Program-made: the position numbers and the translations under genes | The notes under the pieces: model-generated | Told to the model about the DNA's origin: nothing | The model's input: the letters and a program-made list of their open reading frames with translations, nothing else | The model's database searches: none | Assembly: GCA_905178155.1 (NCBI GenBank) | Contig: CAJINV010000007.1 | Span: 1,395,341-1,459,340 of the forward strand | Direction of reading: 5' to 3' | DNA from: Amoebophrya sp. A120 | Lineage: Eukaryota > Sar > Dinophyceae > Syndiniales > Amoebophryaceae | DNA: 64,000 nucleotides | In this document: positions 1 to 11,800 of the stretch, one piece after another | Numbering within the stretch: position 1 is the first letter of the stretch | How the letters are laid out: every line of letters begins with the position of its first letter

Positions 1-90
1 GGGCGGATCCCCTGGGGGAAGGCGGATCCCCGGGGAATGGGCGGATCCCCTGGGGGAAGGCGGATCCCCGGGGAGCGGGCGGATCCCCCA
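1..90. repeat. Short tandem repeat with ggcggatcccc core
   Basis: Five head-to-tail copies of a ~17-18 bp unit built on ggcggatcccc, alternating cctgggggaa and cggggaa endings, fill the left edge of the window. The array is cut by the window edge, so its real length is unknown. No coding signal is seen. Confidence 0.85.
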
Positions 91-819
91 AAAAAACACA
101 CAAATCGAAATCGCGACGGTGTGCTTATTTTTTTCCCATCATTCGAAACACAAACAAACCACGCTGCCGTCGTGTTTCGCTGGTTTGGGTCTCACAGCGT
201 CAGGGTCTCAAAAAAAAATCTCAAGGAAATTCTACCGACGGCCTAAGGAGATTCTCCCTCAAGGAGATTCCCCCCCCATAAAATTTAGATTATGAGCTGA
301 CGTCGAGCTTCGTGCTCATATTAGCATAAAAAGAAATAGTAGACAAGACGAGCGCTGGCGCCCGTGCAAGATGAAGGGATGAGCGTGGGCCAAATTACGT
401 GCGCGCCGACCGTTTCCACCAAGAGCCCCCGGCCCGCCTGTGCACCGGGGGCGGAAGACTTTTTGGCCCTGCCCTTCGCCCGCCTGCCCCGCCCGTTTGG
501 CGCCAGCCTTGCTGCAGCATTAGCCCAGGCTGCGCTCCGTCCTTACATACAAAACGCGCGCAGCAGCTCTCCTCTTGATTGGCTCCCGGCGGCGCGGTGC
601 TGGCGGCATTTCTTTTGTTCGGTGTTTGCGTCTTTGAAACTGAACAGAAGGCGACAGCTTCTACTTTTGCGCGCGACCCAGTCGCCAATGCTTAGCACAA
701 AAGCAAAAAAATTTTCGCGTTGCGCGCGTGCCCCTGCCTGTGGGTCCCTTTGTAGCCGGTTCGGTTGTGCGGTTTGCATGGCCGACAGCAAGAGCCGGCA
801 TTTTCTATTCGCGTGCACT
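91..819. other. Repeat-flanking DNA without a recognisable gene
   Basis: No gene is recognised. Two close copies of the AAGGAGATTC motif lie at 245-257 and 261-270. The same motif recurs as palindromes at 3.2-3.5 kb, on the other side of the GC-rich tandem array. From about 360 the sequence becomes GC-rich and merges into the array. The open frames on both strands here come from low stop-codon density. Confidence 0.6.
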
Positions 820-2330
820 CCCGGGCCTTGCAGAGCAAAGACCTTGCTCCGCACACGAGCAGCGCGCGCTGCGTCCTCTCTTTCTTTGCGCCGACGGCGC
901 TGCGCTTCAAGTTCCTGCACCGTCGCAACGGCTTTTTTATTTCGCGCGCGCGCCGCGCCCGCTCTGCCCGTCGTTGCTTCGCACCGACGGCCCTGCGCCT
1001 TCGTTCGCGGACCTTCAAAATTGCCTCCGCCCGCGCGCAGCACGTGCTCCGCTCCTCGTTGTTTCGCGCCGACGGCTTTGCGCTTTTTTTCACGTGCGCA
1101 CGGCAAAAATTTTAGTCGCGCGCGTGCCGCGCGCGTTCCACACTTCGCTGCGCCGCGCCGAGGCCCTTGCGCTTTCATTCTTTCATGGGCGGCCGGCCGA
1201 CAAAAAAAAACTTCTCTCGGGCGCGCTGCGCGCGCTCCACGCTTCGCTGCTTCGCGCCAGCGCCCTTGCAGTTTGTTTCCTGCGTTGGTGCCACACAAAA
1301 TTTTTTTGCATGCGCGCCACACCTTCACCCCTGCACGCACTTTCTTGCATGGGAGCCCGACAAAATTTTTTTTCGCGCGCGCGGTGCGTGTGCCCCATCC
1401 CTTGTCGCTTCGCGCCAGCGCCCTTGCAGTTTTATTCTCACGCGGGTGGTCAGAAAAAAATCGCGCGCGCTGCGCGCGCGCCATTTTTCGTTGCGCCGCG
1501 CCATTGACCTTGTACTTTCTTGCGCGGGCGGCGGACAAAAAAACTTTTCGGGCGAGCGCTGCGCGCGCTGCATCCTTCGATTCGTCGCGCCAGCGCTCGC
1601 GCAGTTTCTATCTTGCACGGACACCCGACAAAAATTTTTCTCGCGCACGCGCTGCGCGCGCTTCATCCGTCACTGTTTCGCGCCAAAGGTCCGGCGGCTT
1701 CTATTTTGCGCGGGCGGCCAAAAAAATTTTTGTTTGCAGCGCGCGCTGCGCGCGCCCCTTCCTTCGTTGCTTCGCACCAATGCCCTGGCGGTTTCTATTT
1801 TGGACGGCCGGGCGACCATAAAATTTTTTTTTCCCGCGCGCGCTGCGCGCGCGCCATCCTTTGTTGCTTCGCGCCAACGCCCTGGCGGTTTCTACCTTGC
1901 ACGGCTGGCCGGCAAAAATTTTCTCTCGCGCGCGCGCTGCGCGCGCTCCAACCTGCACTGCCTCGCGCCAACGCCCTCGCCGTTTGGTTTCTTGCGCGGG
2001 CGGGGCGGTTGACTGACAAAAAGTTGGCTCGCGCGCGGCGCGCACTGCTCCATCCTTCGCTGCTTCGCGCCGGCACCCCTGCAGTTTCTCTTTCTATCTC
2101 GCACGGGCGACCGACAAATATTTCTTTGGCGCGCGCCTGCGCGCGCGCCGTCCTCGGCTTCACTGTTTTGACCTGGCGCCCTTCTAGTTTCTTGCACGGG
2201 TGGCCGACACAATTTTTTTCGCGCGCCTGCCGCGGGCGTGCCCTTCTTCTTCGTTGCCCTGCGCCGAAGGCCATGCACAGTACGCGTCCGTTCGCTCGCG
2301 GCTGGCCGGCGAAAGTCTCTTTCACGGGCG
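820..2330. repeat. Degenerate GC-rich ~92-bp tandem array (about 16 units)
   Basis: A motif close to cttcgctgcttcgcgcc recurs near 883, 970, 1052, 1143, 1242, 1401, 1483, 1575, 1668, 1760, 1860, 1953, 2053 and 2150, a period of about 83-100 bp. Each unit then has gccctNgcagtttctat, a cttgcacgggcggcc block, a gacaaaaatttttc A/T stretch and an alternating gcgcgcg tract. The copies are diverged, so this is an old or relaxed satellite-like array. The long open frames on both strands (485 and 331 residues) are Arg/Ala-rich artefacts of the repeat. The alternating CG runs could adopt Z-DNA, but that is inference. Confidence 0.85.
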
Positions 2331-3184
2331 CGCGTTTTGGTTTCTTGGATGTGGGCATTTGGCGTGTTGTAATCGGGCTACCCCGGGTCGTGGTTCCATC
2401 CACGGGTTTGTTGCCGAGTCACTATCCCGGTGGGGTGCCGGGAGCCGGCGCAAGTTGCAGGGCCTGCTTTCCCGGTCGTTAGGAAGGGCCCGCCTTGGCG
2501 GGGTGCCCTTCCTTGAAATCGCGCCAGATGAAGAGCCCGGGGCCCGCTGCCCTTGCAGTCTCGCTGAAGTTGCTGAGGGGTGGCCTCCCTGTCAAATTGC
2601 CCGCAAGCACGCAGCGCCGGAGCGGCTTCCGGGCGCCTGGCCCTTGGGTTGGGGTTGAGCTTTTATTGTGCGACTTGCCTGGCGCGATTTGTGTTTCGTT
2701 TGACGTCGATTCTAGATGGTCGTGGGGGTGGTTTGCCTTTGAGGTCGCTTCGGAGCGGGTGTGGGGTGATCTGCCTCTGTCTGATGCGCTGTCTGTGGTG
2801 CGAACGGCTGAGAGGCGAGTTGCCGGCAAAGCGGTCGAGGGACGACTTGCTTTTCGTTGCGACCCAGCACCGGCCACATCGCGCAAAATGGCCGTGAAAT
2901 TGCGGCCGTTCTTCGGGCTTTATAGGGCAGTGCACTTGATCTTGATGTGAGATTGCATGGGGCAAACTGCCCTCGAGCGCGGCGCCATAGTCGGCAGGGC
3001 GCCCGGGAAAGGCTTCGTAGGGCCTTGCGCCCTTGAGCTTGCGTCTGCGTCGGGCCGCATAGGGCAGTGCGCCCGCACTTGAAGGTGCGCCTTGGGCCGC
3101 AGAGGGCGCCTCGCCCCGGGCATTGCACTGCGCCCGGGCGTCCAAGGGCGATAAGTTCTGCTTTTGTGGTTTTCTGGCAGGCTA
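2331..3184. other. GC-rich non-repetitive DNA, no gene seen
   Basis: This GC-rich stretch follows the tandem array. It shares scattered phrases with it, such as cccttgcagt, but shows no clear period and no convincing protein in any frame. Confidence 0.5.
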
Positions 3185-3185
3185 T

Positions 3186-3465
3186 GAGAATCTCCTTGGC
3201 AAGGAGATTCTCCCACGTTCGGGGAGAATCTCCTTGTCAAGGAGATTCTCCATGGAAGAAGGAGACCGTGACGGCAGGAGGGAATGAAGGAAATAGAAGG
3301 AAAATGAAGGAAAAAGAAGCACATGAAGGAAAAAGAAGCACATGAAGGAAAAAAAAAGAAAGAAGAAAAAAGAAAAAAGAGAAGAAAAAGGAAGAGGAGG
3401 GGGAGGAGGGGAGGAGATTCTCCTGGGGGTCCAGGAGAATCTCCTTGGGCCAAGGAGATTCTCCG
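3186..3465. repeat. AAGGAGATTCTC palindromes around a purine-rich tract
   Basis: Two perfect 12-bp inverted repeats with 3-nt loops occur at 3186-3212 (loop ggc) and 3224-3250 (loop gtc); the arms read GAGAATCTCCTT/AAGGAGATTCTC. A third cluster of the same arms lies at about 3413-3465. Between them, 3283-3410 is a nearly pure purine tract with gaaggaaaaagaagcacat repeats. Related AAGGAGATTC copies occur at 245-270. The function is unknown; hairpins or a mobile-element fragment are possible. Confidence 0.85.
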
Positions 3466-3475
3466 AGATTTTCCT

Positions 3476-4041
3476 TGAAGTCGCCCATCTGAAAATTTTG
3501 GACGAATAAGAAATTCTAAAAATCTGAACAAGAATCTGTTTGCCAGATGAACAATTGTGAACTCGAATCTGACCACGTCTGTTTGATGTCTACTGAAGAA
3601 AGTCGCTTCGGTTTGAGTTGAGCTTGCGATACGGATCTCGTCGTTTCTGTGCTTCGGGGTAAAAAACTAGCTACTTGGAGAGCTTGACCTGGCATTCGTG
3701 ACGTTTCGGTTTGGTGAGAGGACAGAATCTGTGAGTTAGAGCGTATGTTGGTTTATTTGCTGGGGTTCTTGGAACTTCTTCTACTGACGTGTCGTCCATT
3801 TCTTTGCACATGCACGCGTACGATGCTTTCTTTCGAAAAAACTACAGCTAATTCAACATCTCAGCACCTCGCATCATCGAAGAACACCAAGATTAAAGAA
3901 TAGCAAAATCACAACCAAATAGTTCTAAAGCACGACCGTAGTTGGAGCAGAACCACTGGAAGAAACAGCTCTACCCCTACTTCACGACGTTCACCTCCTT
4001 TTATTGCAGCAAAAAATCCTTGCCAAAATAAAAGGAACATC
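3476..4041. other. Intergenic region / leader of the first gene
   Basis: No coding signal is seen on either strand. It probably contains the promoter and 5' leader of the gene starting at 4042, but no recognisable core promoter motif stands out. Confidence 0.5.
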
Positions 4042-6172
4042 ATGCCGCGCGCTTCTCTCGGGTGCACCCTGGAGAACCGGGAGAGCCACTATGCGGAGTA
4101 TCAAATGTAAAAATGTCTGGGTCTGGAAGATTTTTAGATTTGTCATGCATATTTTCCATGACCCATGATGTCTGTGATGCATACTGTAGCATCACAGATT
4201 TTTAGAGCGATTTGTGATACCTCTACCGCATGAGAAATGCCCTCTACGCGTAGCACGAACTGGAGTCCTCCTGCTGGTCATGCAATACAATTTTTTTCAG
4301 ATGAATCCAGAGACAGCATTACAAGTTTAGAATTTTCCAGACCCAGACACTTTTGCATTTGATACGGAGCCCACGGACCCCATGTGGAACCGGGACGTGC
4401 GCGGGAGCGAGCCCGGCCCGGGGACCTACGATCCCTACCCGCTGCTGAACCCGGCAACACACAGCATGAGATCCGCCAACTATTTCCCGGACCGCGCACT
4501 CCAGTACCCCGGTGGGTCCCTGTACGCGCAGCAACCGATGTGGCTCTCATTGCCGCAAAAGGAGAGAAATCGCTTCTGGATGCAGCACCGAGACCAGCTG
4601 GACGCGCGTAAGTTGAAGAAGCTGGAAAAAGTTTTCGTCGACTGGCGCGACAAGACGTCCGCGCCGTCCAGCTCCCAACAACCCGGCGGGCCGACGTCGC
4701 CAACCGCACGCCATTTCACCTACCAGGCGAACCAGATTTCCACGGAAGTGTTGTCCAACAAGATGCCCGGCGTCGGGAAGCCAATATCCGAGTGCAAAAC
4801 AACTAGTCCTCGGCCTCCTCGTCCCTCTCATTTGTACTTTTACTTCTATGTGCAATGAATAGAGCCCAACCCCAAGAATCCAGCACCAACAGTGAACGCC
4901 CTTTGATGTTGGCATAGTCTGCATGAAAAATTCATTCGGAGGTTGTACTAGCGGCCTACTAGGAACTTTTGTCATGCACACCAGGGTCCTCGTCGTTCAT
5001 GTGGTCTCCTGGTGTTCTTTCTATTGATGTGTAAGTATAGTAAGTATGCCTGCCTTTCAAAAAATGAAGGGGACGACGAGCAGCGGGACGACGAGTTGTG
5101 CACTCTGATAGCCGAGTCAAGTGGAACAAATGTCCAGGACGGTCCCGGCGCGATTTTTCGACTCGGGCATGGGGCCGACAAACTCGAGCTCCTCCTCGAA
5201 GAAGGATATCACACAGAAAAAAACTGGCAGGTCATATTTGGAATGCAAAAATAAATAGACACAAAAAATTTGTATTGCGTAGCCTAAATAGCATGCTATG
5301 AGGCCGCCCATGACAGATCTCCCTTTGTATTTATTTTTGCATTACAAATATGCCCTGCCAGCTTTTTGCTGTGGGATAAAGGACACGAAAAATTTAACCG
5401 GATTGCGCAAGGACGGGGAGTTTGTGCTGACAAAAACCGCCAAGGAGCTGGTGTACACGAACCGTGACTTGCCGATGTCTTCGTTTGCCCGCGTGCCCAA
5501 CAACGTGGGAAACAAACCCTTGCTGAAACGGGTGATCTCCGAACCCTGTTACGAGCAGTACGACACGGCGACCAGCACCTTCTCCTTCGGGGAAAGAAGA
5601 TCACTGCAGCGGAAGTTCAGGTAGATGAAACAGATAAGGAATTGTGGGTGTTTCTTGTGACCTGCAATTTTTTTTGCTTTGCTGGGATCGATACCTGTAA
5701 TGCAACATCATGTCAACTACATGAATCATTGTCATTGTATGATTCTGCTTCTGTACTAGTTCTAGTTGCAATTTCATCTAATTTTGATTCACCTTGGTGG
5801 AGCCATCGAATGAATATTGTGTCAAAGGAAATAAACCCTATCAGGCTCACTCGTGGTCTTTCGAAGATTCAGCGCAAAGTCCTGGAATCCAGGAAATCTG
5901 TCGCGTCGATCGCGAGTCTGGCCCGCGACACGACGAAAAAGCAGAAGCAGGGGAGGACGGAAGAGCCAAGTTGGTACATCCCGCCACTGCCGAAGGAAGA
6001 AGGTCTGGGCGAAATTTTAGCGAACAAATCGCTGAAGAATTACAAGGTGACCGCGCGGGCGCGCGACATCGAGCCGAACGAGCCAAATCAGCAAGACTGC
6101 ATCCCAACGAGGTGGACTGGAATTGGCACGCGGGATTACGACTTGTACAATTTGCTAAACATGACATTGTAG
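4042..6172 (+). CDS. PGPGTY-motif protein (possible STPG/ODF3-like axonemal protein), split by three introners
   Basis: Exon model 4042-4098, 4370-4784, 5116-5206, 5384-5620 and 5803 (or 5845)-6172, giving 389 or 375 residues. The first three gaps are transposon-like introners; removing each one together with one target duplication keeps the frame open. The last is an ordinary GT-AG intron whose two possible acceptors both fit the phase. The protein has the motif EPGPGTYDPYP near residue 30, the type of short Pro-Gly repeat found in STPG/ODF3 (SHIPPO) microtubule-associated flagellar proteins. Later it has a basic, Ser-rich stretch and a conserved-looking LSKIQRKVLESRK helix. The family assignment rests mainly on one motif and is tentative. 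The start is the ATG giving an open first exon. The stop is TAG at 6170. Confidence 0.6.
4099..4364 (+). mobile_element. Introner, family A, copy 1 (266 bp)
   Basis: Terminal inverted repeats of about 30 bp (left starts tatcaaatgtaaaaatg, core tgtctgggtctggaa; right ends catttgata) are flanked by the 5-bp duplication cggag at 4094-4098 and 4365-4369. The interior is rich in catgac/tgatgc phrases and has no ORF. Removing the element plus one cggag joins codons GCG GAG to CCC ACG in frame, so it acts as an intron of the PGPGTY gene. Excision leaves TA...AG or GT...GA borders depending on where in the duplication it is cut; GT...AG is not available. Confidence 0.9.
4785..5110 (+). mobile_element. 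Introner, family D (326 bp)
   Basis: Imperfect terminal inverted repeats of about 48 bp (left tatccgagtgcaaaacaac; right, reversed, tatcagagtgcacaactcg) are flanked by gccaa (4780-4784) and gccga (5111-5115), a 4/5 match expected of a 5-bp target duplication. Excision of element plus one duplication moves the reading frame to phase 0 at 5118. That is the frame needed after the next introner as well, which supports the call independently. It is the only copy of this family in the window. Confidence 0.85.
5207..5378 (+). mobile_element. Introner, family C1 (172 bp fold-back)
   Basis: Long inverted repeats of about 52 bp (left tatcacacagaaaaaaactg, right complement tatcccacagcaaaaagctg, both running into aatgcaaaaataaata) enclose only ~70 bp, a MITE-like fold-back. 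The 5-bp duplication aagga is perfect (5202-5206, 5379-5383). Precise removal joins ...AAG AAG GA to C ACG AAA AAT in frame. The neighbouring open frame at 5012-5254 is not the coding one. Confidence 0.92.
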
Positions 6173-7090
6173 GGGTTTGCTTTGATGTGCTTATTTGTGC
6201 GTCACAGAGCAGTTTGATACTCCTGCATCTGTCAACCGACGAAATAATAAAGTCGATCACGGTCAAAAAAATTAGAGGAGAAAAGTCAAGACCTTTGTTG
6301 CTTCCCATCGGGATGAATGGGGCAATGAGGTAGCTTGTACTACTATTTGCCACTTGCACTTGCAAAATCTTCTACAAACGAAAGACGCTTGTTTATTACG
6401 CTTAACAGTTTCGAATTGCAAAAAAAAAATGTACTACTACCGATCAAATATTACAATTGTCTCAACATCAACCGACTTGAAGTGTCACATTTGTTCATAT
6501 TGGAAAATTACAGAACCTGTCCAATCTGTAGTTCTATATCGCGGTGCTCCTAATTGCAGCAGAATCTAGATCTACACATAAAAGAACTTCGATGTTTATT
6601 CCTACAGTACTTCTTTATCACGAACTTCAACTTGTATCCTACGACCATTGTGAATACGAAAAGGACATGACTTTGATTGTCCGACCAAATAAAAAGCAAT
6701 GTACTGGAGACGGAGTCCACGTCCTCCCCGGGGCGCAAGAAAATTGTGAAAATTGCTGCGTGCTGCAGCTTTTCATCATCTGCGTTAGCGTTCGCGGAAA
6801 CATTACTTGTTAGGCGCGATGTTTGCTAGTACTTGGCTCCTACACAACCAAAGCTAACAAGATCTGCTGCTTGGTCTTGAACCGGAGGAAAGATGCTCAA
6901 TAAATGAACGAGAAAACAACTTCAGAGAGATGATCAACGTACTTCTTCATCAAGGTCCAGGTCTGCTCCTGCAATCGAACTGTCGTGCGCAGGAACAAGG
7001 TCCGCACGCCGTTTCAGCTCCCGCCCGAAAACATCTGCAAGCTTTAGTGTCGCGGCTCGTTTGATTATATTCTGAACATCAACAGTCAGA
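6173..7090. other. Intergenic, AT-richer, no gene seen
   Basis: This stretch contains 3'-flanking DNA of the PGPGTY gene and the leader of the next gene. Short open frames on the + strand around 6335-6813 are low-complexity and lack the codon character of the neighbouring exons, so none is called. Confidence 0.5.
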
Positions 7091-8402
7091 ATGGCGGGTT
7101 TGGCTCGGGGACAAGTACGTAACTGTTGAATACCTCTAACGAAAAATAAGTACTTCTAATGTCTACTTACTTGCAGACATTCGGGTTCGGCTCGTTCTCC
7201 TGCGATCATTAGAAGGAAAATTCTTATGGTCGTGCGATTGCGATTTTTTATCCTTTTTTATTGCGTTGGCTTGTCATTCCTTTAGTACCATCTCCCGCAG
7301 AGGACTCTGACCCATTCGCGACCGACTTATCGTCCTTTCCCAGACGCCTTGTCAAAATGAACTTCGTGAAACGCGAAACCCTGACCACGGAAATCACCGA
7401 CACCGGTGTGGTGGAAAAAACGAAACGACTAGAATTGACGGAGAATGACCAGGTGCGGGATAGGATCGCGGCACTTCCAGAATTCAGCCGCAATCGGATA
7501 ACCCAGGCAGAAACGGAAGCGCCAAAAGAACAGCAAGCAGGTACAGAATTATTTTGACGTAAATTTGAATTTCACAGTATGTTGAAACAAAATAATTTGT
7601 TCGTTGCACGAAGCAAACGCTGCTGTGACAAATTTCATGACTCCAAATTCCAAATCCAACAGATGAGTTCGCCGAGCGCCATCGCTTTCTGCGGCAGGAG
7701 GAGGAGAGGATACACAGCGAGTCCCAGGCGCATCTGAAAGACATGCGGGAGAAGCAGGAGCAGTTCCACAATCAGGTCTTCGCCCGACAGCAGAAGGACG
7801 CGTCAGACTTCGAGCAGGGGCGAAAGAAGCTTCTCAACGCGGACAAATCCAGCGTCATCACTGCGAAAATCGGAGATACGGCCGCCAACGCGAATAGCAA
7901 TAAAGGGACAGCAACTACAGGGCCTACTGCTACAAGTTCGAGCAGCACAGGAGGGGGCGGAACATCAAATAATAACCCGAATAACCCGCGGCCGGGAGAT
8001 GCGATTTCGAAACGGATCATAGAAACGGAATCGAAGTTTTTCGACGACAATATGGTGAATAAGTTCGTCGGGAGGACAAAAGCAAGAGCGGAGTTCAATG
8101 TGAGGAAAGACATTGTTGGGAGTGGCGGAACCGTCACAAAAGTGAAGAAAATCGGGAACATGGTGATAAATTCGACAAAGGGATTTCCTGACAAGAACCC
8201 GATAGAATACAACCGGGAAAGGAGCCCGAAACGAGCGACAGTGGCTTTGGGGCCGCCAGCGGTTTCGAAAGTTCTGACAACGACGAGCAGTACTACAAAG
8301 GCTGTACAGAATGCTGCGACATCAACAAACAGTGCCGGCGCGACAAAGAGTAAGCCTGTTGTCAGTGTCGTAGCAGGATATAGCGACTCGGAGTCGGATT
8401 GA
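7091..8402 (+). CDS. Charged hypothetical protein with acidic SDSESD tail
   Basis: No family is recognised. Likely exons are 7091-7114 (MAGLARGQ), a small exon starting at 7177 after a clear ttgcag acceptor, one beginning near 7286-7301 and ending at 7540, and 7663-8402. The intron 7541-7662 (GTACAG...CAACAG) is phase-consistent and joins ...KEQQA to DEFAERHRFL. The join between the second and third exons is not resolved. The protein has a Glu/Arg/Gln-rich helical, probably coiled-coil stretch (EFAERHRFLRQEEERIHSES), then Asn/Thr/Ser-rich linkers, and ends GYSDSESD, a CK2-like acidic tail common in nuclear or RNA-processing proteins. Any nuclear role is inference. The start is uncertain; ATG 7357 is an alternative. 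Confidence 0.6.
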
Positions 8403-8888
8403 TAGATACCCCTCAAAAAGTTTTCGACGACTCCAGCACAGAAAGATAAAAAACAAAAAAAGCGTGCAAGCGGTCCTTAACGGCGCTGCCTTCTTTGCAC
8501 TGCACGGAAGGACATGATCCTGCATTCGTGTTCGGAACCTGCGATCGTTGGTAGCTTTATCGAGTCCAGAATGCGTCGCTCGTTTGTCGGTGACTTTTAA
8601 GTAGCAGTGGCACCAAAAGTCAACATCTTCGGTAAACAGCTCGGTACTCAGTCGGTGGTATGCTTGCCAAGAAGCTCTCTGCCGTAGAAGCGAAAGAAGC
8701 GCTTTTAGCCCCCCCAGAAGTATCGAGCTCAAAAATCTGTCGTGTCACTTTCACATTTCAGAGCCAGCCGCCTGACCGATACGGCTTGTGCGCCTGATAA
8801 TTTGGGTGCAAAAACATGCTGACCCTCTTGTAAGTAGAGATCGATGTAAAGTCGATCCCAACTACATTCTTCATTTCCTCCGCACAAA
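8403..8888. other. Intergenic between charged protein and lectin-like gene
   Basis: It holds the 3' flank of the upstream gene and the leader of the downstream gene. No convincing ORF or RNA gene is seen. Confidence 0.5.
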
Positions 8889-11800
8889 ATGTCCTTTGCG
8901 ACCATCTTTTTTGACTTTTCCGGACCGGAGGAAGGGGAGGAGATTCACCGAATCGAGTGGGAGGATGCGTGGGCACCACAAGACGAAAGTGATGCACATT
9001 CAGAATTGCACACCATACAACTTCCGTCCATGAGCATAATACAGCATCAAGTAGACAACAACCGCGCAAGCAGGACGACCAAGAACATGTTGACTTCGGC
9101 ACAGCCACAGGTGGACGTCGTCGCTGCTCCCGAAGTAGTAGTAGATCCTCGTCGCTCTCTAGCAGCCACGACGACCCAAACCGCCCCGATCACCCCGATT
9201 CCCGTCAATTGTCCGGACAACACGTGGACAAAATTTACCTACAACTTGGTCCAGGACGACACGCACCACACCGGCGCTTCTAGCAACTTCGACGTGCAGA
9301 AGGTCGTGGCGGAATCTTGCTACAAGGTGATCCAAACGCAAAACGCGTGGACCAGTCAGATGGGGGCTGGGGTGCAGGGCTGTTTGTTATTGAGAGGAAA
9401 ATCCCCCTTTCCCCATATCGAAGCGGTACATTTCCGAAAATTTGTGTTGCTGATTTGAGACCACAAATCACGGCTTTCTTGCTAGAAGACAAGTGCAGAG
9501 GCCTCCGCGCCATTGTGGAAGCGATTTGGCATGCTGTTGAGCCTAGGGGACTGCCGTTTGTATATGCGAAACAACTAGACCCTAACGCCCCTACCTAGGC
9601 TGAGGATCTGGCTGCGATGCCTCACTGCAAGACAGCGCGCATCTGTGTGCGGAGGTCTAGCACCAGAAACTTCGTCTCGATATGGAGAGGGGAGATTTTT
9701 CCTTACGATGTTTGTACTGCGAGAAACTGTGTGAGGATGAAGGCGGGACGTTAGTCACCATCACGGAGGAAAACCTAGAATTCGTCGCGAAACTTACGGT
9801 ATGGATTGCAAAAGTGTCTGGGTCTGGAAGAGTGCGCGACTTGTCATGCTGCTTTTCCATGACCCATGAGGTCCGGAATGCAAGACCTAGCATGACAGAT
9901 TCTGTGCGATCTCTCTCATGCCAATCCTGCATGAGAAACTCCCTCCCGACTTGGTCAAAACTGGATCTTTTGGTAATCATGCAACAGAGATTTTTGCATG
10001 CTTCAGATTTAGCATGACAAGTTGCATTGTTCTTCCAGACCCAGACATTTTTGCAATCCATATACGGACGACGCGGTGAAGCCTCTGAAGGGGTATAGCG
10101 CAGCAGCCTGCGTCGGCTTGTACCGGGGCTGGTCCTCGTTCAAGCGCGATTGGTTCTGGATCCGGGAGGAACTGACGTATCAGCAGGTGGTCGGCGGGGG
10201 AACAACAACGACTGTCGGTTCTCCAGTTTACAACCTGACGGGCACGGGGTTGCGAGAAAAGGCCAAATGGGTCGACTGGCAGGTGGGGAACCCGCGGGAG
10301 GGAGCCGGGATTCCGCAGGACTGCGGGTTTATGTACTCCGGCCGGATGAAGCGGCCGGGGCGGTTGTACAACGTGCCGTGCAAGCCGTACAAATCGTTTG
10401 GGGAACGGGAGTGTATCTGTCAATCCCCCGGGAGGCCGCACTTGAAGTGGGCACATGACAAGGCGAGACTGGAGGCGACAATGGACATGAGCGACGGAAT
10501 GGACAAATTTTTCTACGACACCGCCACATTCTACTTACCGCTTCCGTTTTGCGGCCTGTTTGGTTTGATGCTTCTACGCGCGCTGTTTGGCTGGTTGTGC
10601 GCCAGCCGGCGGGGAACTACCACGATAGCGGGAGGAGGTTCCGCCGCGAGTACTAAGCAGAAACAGGCTGGAGCGTCTGTTGGTGTTGACCATGCGGGCG
10701 AAAGTCAAAAGGAATCTGGAACAGCGGAAAAAGCAACGCCGGCGAACATCCAAGCGTCCTCTTCGCACGAGCAAGAGCAAGCCTCTGGCTCGCATTACGA
10801 GGCCGTTCAGATTCTGCCGGGGCTACGATTTTTTGCGATCTGGCCGCTGTGTCTCACGGTGCGAAGTATTTGTCATGACAATTATGGCACTGCGAGAAAC
10901 GTCTACAGCAGTACGACGCCAGGGACGAACGCCGGAGTAGACCTGAGCGGCCCCGGAGTCGCGATCGGCGCACCAGACTCCTACAATTACGACGATGCGC
11001 ACCCTCTGACAATAAACACCGCAGAACATCAGCTCTCCGCTTCCCCCGACTCCGGCTGTTGCAACTACGGGAGAACCTGTTTAATTTTCCCTGCTTGGCT
11101 CTGTTCTTCCTACTGTCTCACCGATTTCTCCGTGCGTTTTGTCTGGCGGCTCCTCGTGGCTGTTTACTTCGCACTCCGGGCGTTTTTGTTGGCGGAGGAG
11201 GGTTTCATCGTGCTTGGTGCTTACTATGTGGGCATGGGAGTCGTCAGTCTGGTTGCGCACTACACCTTAGGCCGCGTGCTGGTGGACTCGCCGGATCGGG
11301 TTAGGAAAATTTTGGCTTGCTACTCTACTACTGCTTCGAGCGGTTCAGCTGAACAAGCCCCGTTTATTGGGACTGTGCAGCGCCATCTCCTCCAATCTTG
11401 GCCGGAGCGACTCCGGCAGGCGCAGAGGAGAATGGTGACTCGCAGACTGCTCCCCGTGTTATTGGTCCGCGCAGTGTACTTCTTCATCCAAGAACGGTTT
11501 CGTGGCGGAATCCAGACCTCGGTGTTTTTCTTCGGCGCGCTGCAGCCGTTGTTTTGGCTTCTCGCCGTGCTGTCTCTGACTTCCGACGCGCTTTGCGAGC
11601 AGTTGGAGAGGTTTGTGCTGAAGAGGATCGAGGGGTGCATTCTGGCGAACAACAGCCAATTTAACAGTACAACCGGCGGGACCACCACGTGGACGACGAG
11701 CAAAGAGAGCAAGACGAGCGGGGTGAAGAAAGAAGAATTACAGGCACTTTCAACAACAACAGCATCTTCTGCAGCAAACGACAGTTTTTTGTCGCGTTCA

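Noticed and set aside
364-2482. Long overlapping open frames on both strands (485, 331, 320, 281 residues)
   Set aside because: They coincide with the GC-rich ~92-bp tandem array; the translations are Arg/Ala-rich and repeat with the DNA period, and equal openness on both strands signals low stop density, not coding.
5012-5254. + strand ORF reading into the 5207 introner as the coding frame
   Set aside because: The frame that stays open across both neighbouring introners is a different one (codons from 5118); this ORF begins inside the 4785-5110 element.
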